From Desulfobacterales bacterium (GTDB lineage Bacteria > Desulfobacterota > Desulfobacteria > Desulfobacterales > Desulfosalsimonadaceae): a stretch of 6,293 nucleotides of DNA. The notes under the pieces are model-generated. The model saw only the letters and a program-made list of their open reading frames with translations, was not told the DNA's origin and searched no databases. Below are positions 1 through 5,459 of this stretch, piece by piece (position 1 is the first letter of the stretch; each line of letters starts with the position of its first letter). The stretch spans positions 1 through 6,293 of the forward strand of contig JAGTVF010000380.1 in NCBI GenBank assembly GCA_018224315.1, read 5' to 3'. The position numbers and the translations under genes were made by a program.

Positions 1-20
1 CGGATTTTGGCCGGATTTGG

Positions 21-36
21 GATTGATTGATTGATT
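21..36. repeat. GATT x4 short tandem repeat
   Basis: Four perfect tandem copies of the tetranucleotide GATT lie in the non-coding leader about 60 nt before xseA. Just before them are two imperfect copies of a CGGATTTTGG-like unit (1-10 and 12-20). The array supplies several overlapping TTGATT hexamers that could serve as -35 elements. Slippage could change their number or spacing, but the sequence does not show whether this happens. Confidence 0.8.
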
Positions 37-59
37 CAACTGTGCTAGCTTGGCAAAAT
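31..59 (+). promoter_or_regulatory. Candidate sigma70-type promoter for the xseA operon
   Basis: TTGATT (31-36, 4 of 6 matches to the -35 consensus) is separated by exactly 17 nt from CAAAAT (54-59, 4 of 6 matches to the -10 consensus). Transcription would start near position 66 and leave a leader of about 33 nt, nearly all of it the inverted-repeat copy at 68-88. This is a consensus match by eye only. The first 98 nt could also contain the tail of upstream transcription from outside the window. Confidence 0.35.
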
Positions 60-67
60 TCAAACAA

Positions 68-88
68 CCGGAAAAAATAACCTTAAAA
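68..88 (+). repeat. Inverted repeat, upstream copy (flanks operon)
   Basis: This 21-nt stretch reads CCGGAAAAAAT followed by AACCTTAAAA. It is the reverse complement of 5356-5377 apart from one extra base in that copy. It ends 10 nt before the xseA ATG, where a ribosome binding site would normally be, and no clear Shine-Dalgarno sequence is present there. Its partner lies 12 nt after the tlyA stop codon. Similarity does not extend beyond these limits on either side. The function is unknown: an operator, a remnant mobile-element end, or a site for long-range pairing in the mRNA are all possible. Confidence 0.65.
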
Positions 89-98
89 ACACATACCC

Positions 99-1472
99 AT
101 GACCCCGACGGATTCCAACATTGGCGCGGCGCGAAACGTTTATACGGTCAGCGCACTGACCGCGCAGATCAGAACGCTTCTGGAAAAAAACTATCCATTC
201 GTTTGGATTTCCGGTGAAATCTCCAATCTGCGCGTGCCCGCATCCGGTCACTGCTATTTCACGCTAAAGGACAAGGACGCCCAGATCCAGGCCGTGATGT
301 TTAAGGGCCAGGCCAGAAATCTCAAATTTGACCTTGAAGACGGCATGCAGGTCACGGGTTTTGGCCGCATCAGCGTATACGCCCCAAGGGGCAGCTACCA
401 GATCATCCTGGAATACATCGAGCCCTCGGGCGCCGGGGCCCTGCAGGCCGCATTCGAGCAGCTCAAGCAGAAACTGTCGGCTGAAGGCCTGTTTGACGAA
501 AAATACAAAAAGCCCATCCCGTTTCTGCCCGCTGCCGTGGCCGTGATCAGTTCGGCCACCGGCTCGGTGGTCCATGACATTATCCGCATCATGTCCCGGC
601 GGTTTGCCAACATCCCCATCTTCGTGATTGCAGCGGCCGTCCAGGGCGATACCGCAGCGTGGGAAATCGTTTCTGCCATTGAGACAGCAAACCTGCACAA
701 GGCCGCAGATGTGAGCATCCGTTCCCGGGGCGTCGGCTCGCTTGAGGATCTGGCGGCATTTAATTCAGAGGCCGTGGCCCGGGCAATCTTTGCATCGGAA
801 ATTCCGGTTATCTCTGCTGTGGGCCATGAAACCGATTACACCATTGCCGATTTCACGGCAGATCTGCGCGCGCCCACCCCGTCGGCGGCAGCCGAGCTGG
901 CCGTGCCGGTCAAACAGGATGTGGACTATACCCTCCAGGTGCTCACCCGCCGGCTGCAAGGGGCAATGGTCCGGCAGGTGCGGGATCTGCGCCAAAACAC
1001 GCAGAAACTCACCCGCCGCCTGGTTCATCCCCGGCAGCGCATGGATGACCTGCGCATCCGCTTAGATGAAATCCATGCCCGGCTGACCCAGGCCATGAAC
1101 CGGATTTCCAAAAATCGGCGCGAGCGGCTGTGCTGGCGCCATGACCGGCTCATGGCCGTGCCCCTGTCCGACCGCGTGTCCGCCCTGGCCGACCGGCACC
1201 AAAACCTGGACCGACGCCTGAAATCCGCAGGCAAAACCCTGGTCCAGGAAAAGCGCGCGCGGCTGGAGTCGATTTCCGGCCGCATGCATGCCCTTAGCCC
1301 TCTGGCCGTGCTGGATCGGGGCTACAGCATCACCCGGGTCCTGCCGGACAAAACCGTGCTCACGGATGCCGCAGCCGTGGACCCGGGACAAAACGTTGAA
1401 GTCATACTTGCAAAAGGCATGTTAACATGCCGGATTGAAAGGAAAAATAATAATGGCAAAAAAGACGTTTGA
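99..1472 (+). CDS. xseA: Exodeoxyribonuclease VII large subunit
   Basis: This is the catalytic large subunit of exonuclease VII, which degrades single-stranded DNA in both directions into short oligonucleotides and acts in DNA repair in the cytoplasm. The 457-aa length matches the family (about 450). An N-terminal OB fold is clear (residues 14-110, with WISGEISN at 36-43 and SGHCYFTLKD at 49-58). The nuclease domain follows, then a long Arg/Gln-rich helical region (about 260-410) typical of the coiled coil that binds XseB. Residues reported as important in E. coli (D155, R205, H238, D241) align at a constant offset with D160, R210, H243 and D246 (in GHETD). The motif around R210 is unusual: S-R-G-V-G-S replaces the usual G-R-G-G-G-S, and the preceding hydrophobic strand contains Ser206 and Arg208. 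ATG at 99 is the only ATG after the in-frame stop at 84, but it lacks a clear Shine-Dalgarno. The gene overlaps xseB by 20 nt. Confidence 0.97.
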   Translation: MTPTDSNIGAARNVYTVSALTAQIRTLLEKNYPFVWISGEISNLRVPASGHCYFTLKDKDAQIQAVMFKGQARNLKFDLEDGMQVTGFGRISVYAPRGSYQIILEYIEPSGAGALQAAFEQLKQKLSAEGLFDEKYKKPIPFLPAAVAVISSATGSVVHDIIRIMSRRFANIPIFVIAAAVQGDTAAWEIVSAIETANLHKAADVSIRSRGVGSLEDLAAFNSEAVARAIFASEIPVISAVGHETDYTIADFTADLRAPTPSAAAELAVPVKQDVDYTLQVLTRRLQGAMVRQVRDLRQNTQKLTRRLVHPRQRMDDLRIRLDEIHARLTQAMNRISKNRRERLCWRHDRLMAVPLSDRVSALADRHQNLDRRLKSAGKTLVQEKRARLESISGRMHALSPLAVLDRGYSITRVLPDKTVLTDAAAVDPGQNVEVILAKGMLTCRIERKNNNGKKDV

Positions 1473-1713
1473 AGAATCCATGGCCCAGCTTGAAAAGATT
1501 GTCGAAGAGCTGGAAGCCGGCAATTTGCCATTGGACAAGGCTTTAAAAAAATTTGAAGAAGGCATCGGCCTGTCCCGGGCCTGTTTTGAAAAACTCGATG
1601 AAACGGAGAAAAAGATCGTTCAGTTGATGGAAAAGCAGGACGGCACCGCTGCGCAAGTCCCTTTTGCCCAAAACACCGCCCCATCTGACAAAAATGCCGG
1701 CAGCAATGAATAA
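1453..1713 (+). CDS. xseB: Exodeoxyribonuclease VII small subunit
   Basis: This is the small helical subunit of exonuclease VII; several copies bind the coiled coil of each XseA chain. The 86-aa product shows the family pattern: FEESMAQLEKIVEELEAG near the N-terminus, then LPLDKALKKFEEGI, then a second helix with C-FEKLDETEKKI. Residues from about 60 onward form a polar, probably disordered tail slightly longer than usual. I chose ATG 1453 because AAAGGA ends 9 nt upstream and the protein then starts MAKKTFEES, as in relatives. An in-frame TTG at 1435 would add six residues but has no better ribosome site. The first 20 nt lie inside the end of xseA in another frame, which suggests translational coupling that would keep the two subunits in balance. 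Confidence 0.96.
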   Translation: MAKKTFEESMAQLEKIVEELEAGNLPLDKALKKFEEGIGLSRACFEKLDETEKKIVQLMEKQDGTAAQVPFAQNTAPSDKNAGSNE

Positions 1714-2626
1714 TCTCAACAATCAGGCACGGTCATTTGACCTGGCCGGATATTTGAAAAATCATCAGGACCGCATCAACAGGCATTTGGCCGCCCTGCT
1801 CTCCTGCGGTCCGAGGCCTACCCGGCTGTGTGCGGCCATGTGCCATTCCCTCATGGCCCCGGGAAAACGCCTGCGGCCGGTGCTGTGCATGGCCGCCGCT
1901 GAAGCCGCCGGAGGTACGGCGGACAAGGCCGTGCTTCAGGCCGGCTGCGCCATTGAAATGATCCACACCTATTCCCTGATCCATGACGATCTGCCGGCCA
2001 TGGACGATGACGAGCTGCGCCGGGGCCGGCCCACCTGCCATGTGGCTTTTGATGAGGCCACTGCCATTCTCTCCGGTGACGCCCTTCTGACCCTTGCCTT
2101 TGAAACCCTGGCCGGGTGCGCAAAGCTGGATACTGCGGATGCCTCCAGGGTGCTTGAATCCATTGATGTGATCTCAAAAGCAGCCGGCTATTGCGGCATG
2201 ATCGAGGGGCAGATGCAGGACATGGCCGGCGAGGGCCAGGGCCTGGCCCTGGCGGATCTCAAGCAGATGCATGAGTTGAAAACCGGGGCCCTGATCCGTG
2301 CCTCGGTTGAAACCGGCGGCCTGCTTGCAGGCGTAGATGAGACCGGTCAACAGGCCCTAAACACCTATGCCGGCCATATCGGCCTGGCCTTTCAGGTAAC
2401 AGACGATATTCTAAACGTCCGGGGCGATCCAGGGCGCATGGGCAAGGCTTCCGGAACCGATACCGCCCGGGCCAAATCCACCTACCCTTCCCTAATGGGA
2501 ATTGATGCGGCCCGGGACTATGCCGGAGACCTGATATCCAAAGCCTTGCAGGCAATTGCGTTTTTTGGTAACAAGGCAGCACCTCTGGCCGCCCTGGCCG
2601 CCTATATTGTCGAAAGGGACAAATAA
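1706..2626 (+). CDS. ispA: Polyprenyl (farnesyl-type) diphosphate synthase
   Basis: This is a trans-prenyltransferase that condenses isopentenyl diphosphate with dimethylallyl or geranyl diphosphate, most likely giving farnesyl diphosphate for quinone, cell-wall lipid carrier and hopanoid synthesis. The 306-aa product has the GKRLRP diphosphate-binding stretch (residues 53-58), the first Asp-rich motif DDLPAMDDD (94-102) with the two-residue insertion typical of bacterial enzymes, and LRRGRPT after it. The second Asp-rich region reads DDILN (233-237), followed by KSTYPSLMG. A Tyr five residues before the first motif fits a short (C15) product, but exact chain length cannot be read reliably. 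In the second motif Asn replaces the last Asp of DDILD. I chose ATG 1706 because it overlaps the xseB stop (ATGAATAA), suggesting coupled translation. ATG 1694 and TTG 1664 are in-frame alternatives with no better ribosome site. Confidence 0.93.
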   Translation: MNNLNNQARSFDLAGYLKNHQDRINRHLAALLSCGPRPTRLCAAMCHSLMAPGKRLRPVLCMAAAEAAGGTADKAVLQAGCAIEMIHTYSLIHDDLPAMDDDELRRGRPTCHVAFDEATAILSGDALLTLAFETLAGCAKLDTADASRVLESIDVISKAAGYCGMIEGQMQDMAGEGQGLALADLKQMHELKTGALIRASVETGGLLAGVDETGQQALNTYAGHIGLAFQVTDDILNVRGDPGRMGKASGTDTARAKSTYPSLMGIDAARDYAGDLISKALQAIAFFGNKAAPLAALAAYIVERDK

Positions 2627-2697
2627 ACAACCGGGCCGGCCAATATCCGGTATCCAAACCAGACAATCATTATTTTATTTTCGGAGAACAGACTGAA
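2627..2697 (+). other. ispA-dxs intergenic spacer
   Basis: This 71-nt spacer is the only real gap inside the operon. It holds an 8-nt palindrome GGCCGGCC (2634-2641), an AT-rich stretch (about 2665-2682) and the dxs ribosome binding site GGAGA (2683-2687). There is no hairpin followed by a T run, so I see no terminator, and no convincing promoter. Read-through transcription into dxs is therefore likely. Confidence 0.5.
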
Positions 2698-4584
2698 TTG
2701 GGCTTACTTGAAACCATCAACTCCCCGGCGGATTTAAAAAAACTGCCCCGCTCCCGGCTGCCTGACCTGGCCCGGGAAATTAGGGAACGCATCGTCGAGG
2801 TGGTATCCAAAACCGGCGGGCATCTGGCATCCAATCTCGGGGTGGTGGAACTCACCATTGCCATTCACTACGTGTTTGACATCCCCACGGACAAACTGGT
2901 CTGGGACGTGGGCCATCAGTCCTATACCCACAAGCTGCTCACCGGCCGGGCCGATCAGTTTTCCAGCCTTCGGCAGTTCGGGGGGCTGTCGGGGTTTCCC
3001 AAGATAACCGAAAGTCCGTGTGATGCGTTTTCCACCGGCCATTCCAGCACATCGATTTCCGCAGGCCTGGGCATATCATGTGCCAAGCGCCTCAAAAACG
3101 ACAACTCCCGGGTGATTGCCGTGATCGGCGACGGCTCCATGACCGCGGGCCTGGCCTACGAGGCATTAAACCAGGCCGGGGCCATCCACAAGGAACTCAT
3201 TGTCATCTTAAATGACAATGAAATGTCGATCTCGCCCAACGTGGGTGCCCTGTCATCGCTTCTGAGCCGGACGTTTTCCGGAAAATTTATCCAGGACAAA
3301 AGAAAGGAGTTCGGCGAGCTGCTGCGCTCTTTGCCAAGAATCGGCAGTGACGCCTATTCTCTGGCCAAGCGGGCAGAAGAGTCCATCAAGGCCTTTGTTA
3401 CACCGGGCATGCTCTTTGAAGCCTTTAATTTCGAATATTTCGGGCCCATCAAGGGCCATCGCATCAACCAGTTGATCGATATCCTGGAAAACATCAAAAA
3501 CCTTGACGAGCCGGTTTTGCTCCACGTGGCCACCACCAAGGGCCGGGGCTACGGCCCGGCCGAGTCCAACCCGGTGTATTTCCACGGGGTGGGCTGCTTT
3601 GACGCGGAAACCGGGGACCGGGTCAACTGCAGCGATCTGCCCGCATATACCGATGTTTTCGGCCAGACCATGGTGCGCCTGGCGGAAAAGGACAAAAACA
3701 TCATTGCCGTGACCGCGGCCATGCCTGAAGGCACCGGGCTCGGTCCGTTTTCGGAAAAATTTCCGGACCGGTTCTATGACGTGGGCATTGCCGAACCCCA
3801 CGGTGTTACCTTTGCCGCAGGCATGGCCACAGAGGGCTACAAGCCCGTTGTGGCCATTTACTCCACTTTTCTCCAGCGGGCCTATGACCAGATCATCCAC
3901 GATGTCTGCCTGGAATCTTTGCCCGTGGTGTTTGCCGTGGACCGGGGCGGCATTGTGGGCGAAGACGGGCCCACCCATCACGGCCTGTTTGATTTGAGCT
4001 ATCTTCGGGCCATTGCCAACATGGTGGTCATGGCGCCCATGGACGAACACGAACTGCAGCGAATGCTGGCAACCGCGGTCAACCACCCGGGACCGGTGGC
4101 CGTGCGCTATCCCAGGGGCAAGGTCACGGGCGCAAATCCGGAAAAAGCCGCAAAAAATGATCAGCCCCTTGCCATCGGCAAGGCGGAAACGCTTTGCAGC
4201 GGTGATGACATTTTGATCCTGGCCATCGGCCACTCTGTCACAGATGCCCTAAAAGCCCGGCAGATGCTTGCCGGCAAGGGGATTTTTGCCACCGTGGTCA
4301 ATGCCCGGTTTGTCAAGCCCCTGGATACGGAGCTCATCGGTGAGCTGATCCAGAAAATTCCCCGTGTGATAACGGTTGAGGAAAACGTGCTTGACGGCGG
4401 ATTTGGCAGCGCAGTGCTCGAAGCCATGGCAGACAGCGGGATCACGGGCTTTGCCATCACTCGGATCGGCATCAAAGACACGTTTGTGACCCACGGTGCC
4501 AAGTCTGTTTTGCGCAAGCATTACGAGGTGGATGCAGATGCCGTGGTCAGGGCCGCAGAAGCCATGTGCCGGAATCTTGCCTGA
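2698..4584 (+). CDS. dxs: 1-deoxy-D-xylulose-5-phosphate synthase
   Basis: This thiamine-diphosphate enzyme condenses pyruvate with glyceraldehyde 3-phosphate, the first and often flux-controlling step of the MEP isoprenoid pathway; DXP also feeds thiamine and pyridoxal synthesis. The 628-aa product spans all three domains: the ThDP-binding domain (about 1-310), the pyrimidine-binding transketolase domain (about 315-475) and the C-terminal domain (about 490-620). Visible active-site elements are H42, GHSSTS with H114, GDG at 144-146 with D145 and N174 for Mg-ThDP, H296, the catalytic Glu366 (E. coli Glu370), D423 and H427 in GEDGPTHHG, and VRYPRG at 469-474. After Glu366 the sequence is P-H-G where E. 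coli has Q-H-A. The start is TTG 2698, with GGAG ending 11 nt upstream; no ATG or GTG lies between the ispA stop and this codon in frame, and the N-terminus aligns well. tlyA begins 1 nt after the stop. Confidence 0.98.
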   Translation: MGLLETINSPADLKKLPRSRLPDLAREIRERIVEVVSKTGGHLASNLGVVELTIAIHYVFDIPTDKLVWDVGHQSYTHKLLTGRADQFSSLRQFGGLSGFPKITESPCDAFSTGHSSTSISAGLGISCAKRLKNDNSRVIAVIGDGSMTAGLAYEALNQAGAIHKELIVILNDNEMSISPNVGALSSLLSRTFSGKFIQDKRKEFGELLRSLPRIGSDAYSLAKRAEESIKAFVTPGMLFEAFNFEYFGPIKGHRINQLIDILENIKNLDEPVLLHVATTKGRGYGPAESNPVYFHGVGCFDAETGDRVNCSDLPAYTDVFGQTMVRLAEKDKNIIAVTAAMPEGTGLGPFSEKFPDRFYDVGIAEPHGVTFAAGMATEGYKPVVAIYSTFLQRAYDQIIHDVCLESLPVVFAVDRGGIVGEDGPTHHGLFDLSYLRAIANMVVMAPMDEHELQRMLATAVNHPGPVAVRYPRGKVTGANPEKAAKNDQPLAIGKAETLCSGDDILILAIGHSVTDALKARQMLAGKGIFATVVNARFVKPLDTELIGELIQKIPRVITVEENVLDGGFGSAVLEAMADSGITGFAITRIGIKDTFVTHGAKSVLRKHYEVDADAVVRAAEAMCRNLA

Positions 4585-4585
4585 G

Positions 4586-5344
4586 ATGAAAAGCCCCGGA
4601 CCCGGAAAAAAACGCCTGGATCTGCTGGTTGTGGAGCGCGGCCTTGCAGGCAGCCGCCAGCGGGCACAGGCCCTGATCATGGCCGGCCATATCCTGGTCA
4701 ATGATCATCCCGCGGACAAACCCGGCAGTCTGGTGGCGGAAAACGCGGAAATTGTCAGCCGGGCTTCGGACCTGGCATACGTGAGCCGCGGCGGGTTGAA
4801 GCTGGAACACGCCCTGGCGGCTTTTGAGATCAATGTCACGGGATTTTCCTGCCTGGATGCGGGTGCATCCACGGGCGGATTCACGGATTGTCTTTTGCAG
4901 CACGGCGCGGCCCGGGTGTATGCCGTGGATGTTGGCTACGGTCAACTGGCCTGGAAGCTTCGCCAGGATCCGCGGGTGACGGTAATGGAGCGATTCAATA
5001 TCCGGCATGCCACAAAAAAAGATCTGCCCGCAGGCCTGGACCTGGCGGTGATTGATGTTTCCTTTATTTCCCTGAAGATCGTGGTGCCCGCAGTACAGTC
5101 CTTTATCCGGCCCGGCGGGGCCATTTTGCCCTTAATCAAACCCCAGTTCGAGGTGGGCAAAGGCGAGGTGGGCAAGGGCGGTGTGGTCCGGGATCCGTCC
5201 CTGCACAATCGGGTCATTGAAGAACTTTCTGATTTTTTTGAACAATGCGGCCTGATTGCCGGCAAGGTCACCCCCTCGCCCATTTTCGGACCCAGGGGCA
5301 ACCGGGAGTTTATCCAGCACCTGCAGGTGCCGGCCCCGGGATGA
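4586..5344 (+). CDS. tlyA: TlyA family rRNA (cytidine-2'-O)-methyltransferase
   Basis: This is an S4-domain plus FtsJ/RrmJ-fold methyltransferase. Characterised members add 2'-O-methyl groups to cytidines in 16S and/or 23S rRNA and affect capreomycin sensitivity; the older name hemolysin A is misleading. The 252-aa product has an N-terminal S4 RNA-binding domain (about 9-68, KRLDLLVVERGLAGSRQRAQ) and the linker SRGGLKLEHAL. The SAM-binding motif is DAGASTGGFT (91-100). A complete K-D-K-E catalytic set is present: K72, D157 (IDVSF), K185 (IKPQFE) and E241 (NREF), offset by three from M. tuberculosis K69-D154-K182-E238. The start is ATG 4586 in the junction TGAGATG with dxs, so coupled translation is likely. 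A longer in-frame form from 4496 would overlap dxs and is unlikely. Residues 189-198 are a doubled E-V-G-K-G, which fits the family's glycine-rich loop. Confidence 0.95.
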   Translation: MKSPGPGKKRLDLLVVERGLAGSRQRAQALIMAGHILVNDHPADKPGSLVAENAEIVSRASDLAYVSRGGLKLEHALAAFEINVTGFSCLDAGASTGGFTDCLLQHGAARVYAVDVGYGQLAWKLRQDPRVTVMERFNIRHATKKDLPAGLDLAVIDVSFISLKIVVPAVQSFIRPGGAILPLIKPQFEVGKGEVGKGGVVRDPSLHNRVIEELSDFFEQCGLIAGKVTPSPIFGPRGNREFIQHLQVPAPG

Positions 5345-5355
5345 ATAAAGGCGCC

Positions 5356-5377
5356 TTTTAAGGTTGATTTTTTCCGG
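5356..5377 (-). repeat. Inverted repeat, downstream copy (flanks operon)
   Basis: Read on the minus strand this is CCGGAAAAAAT, then C, then AACCTTAAAA: the same 21 nt as 68-88 with a single extra C. It begins 12 nt after the tlyA stop and lies 82 nt before the fusA-like start. On the plus strand it provides TTGATT (5364-5369), a possible -35 element. It also contains the left arm of an imperfect dyad, GGTTGA, paired with TCAAACC just beyond the repeat. Confidence 0.65.
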
Positions 5378-5396
5378 TCAAACCGATAAATACACT
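5364..5396 (+). promoter_or_regulatory. Weak candidate promoter for the EF-G-like gene
   Basis: TTGATT (5364-5369) is followed by GATAAA (5385-5390, spacing 15 nt) or TACACT (5391-5396, spacing 21 nt). Each -10 candidate matches 4 of 6 consensus bases, but neither spacing is ideal. A separate promoter is expected because the gene is functionally distinct and 115 nt from tlyA. The assignment is tentative. Confidence 0.25.
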
Positions 5397-5442
5397 AGAC
5401 TGATGCACGATTGCGTTTCGCATGTAAATCCAGCAGAATAGA

Positions 5443-5455
5443 GAGGAGTTAGGAG
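5443..5455 (+). promoter_or_regulatory. Tandem Shine-Dalgarno sequences before the EF-G-like gene
   Basis: GAGGAG (5443-5448) and AGGAG (5451-5455) lie 11 nt and 4 nt before the ATG at 5460. They are the strongest ribosome binding signals in the window and settle the start codon. The near copy is closer than usual and the far copy a little farther than usual, so either or both may be used. Confidence 0.75.
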
Positions 5456-5459
5456 TCTT

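Larger units (their letters stand above)
5345..5459 (+). other. tlyA-fusA intergenic region
   Basis: This 115-nt spacer separates the operon from the EF-G-like gene. It contains a 12-nt palindrome AAAGGCGCCTTT (5347-5358), the downstream inverted-repeat copy (5356-5377), an imperfect dyad GGTTGA/TCAAACC (5362-5367 and 5378-5384), a possible weak promoter and two tandem Shine-Dalgarno sequences. I see no strong intrinsic terminator: the palindrome has no room for a good loop, and the T run at 5368-5373 starts 10 nt after it. Some read-through into fusA is possible. Confidence 0.6.

Noticed and set aside
264..698. Minus-strand open frame of 144 codons opposite xseA
   Set aside because: It is a shadow of xseA, with no family resemblance and no ribosome site I could recognise.
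3741..3770. CGGTCCG/CGGACCG inverted repeat inside dxs with an AT-rich centre, and the palindrome TTTTCCGGAAAA at 3274-3285
   Set aside because: Both are accounted for by conserved coding sequence (G-P-F-S-E-K-F-P-D-R and T-F-S-G-K-F). The first has a 16-nt loop, and neither is placed where a terminator or operator would be expected.
3253..4233. A 326-codon open frame on the minus strand opposite dxs
   Set aside because: It lies wholly inside a strongly conserved gene. It is His/Gly-rich low-complexity sequence with no recognisable domain, as expected from the mirrored codon bias of a GC-rich gene.
4602..4612. CCGGAAAAAAA near the tlyA start as a third copy of the operon-flanking repeat
   Set aside because: Only the first ten bases match; it is coding (P-G-K-K), and the AACCTTAAAA half is absent.
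5150..5179. 15-nt tandem duplication in tlyA encoding E-V-G-K-G twice
   Set aside because: The TlyA family normally has a similar glycine/lysine-rich loop of this length here, leading into GGVVRDP, so this is family sequence and not a recent insertion.
5347..5358. AAAGGCGCCTTT as an intrinsic terminator for the operon
   Set aside because: A perfect palindrome leaves no loop; with a 4-nt loop the stem is only four weak pairs. The following T run is separated by 9 nt.
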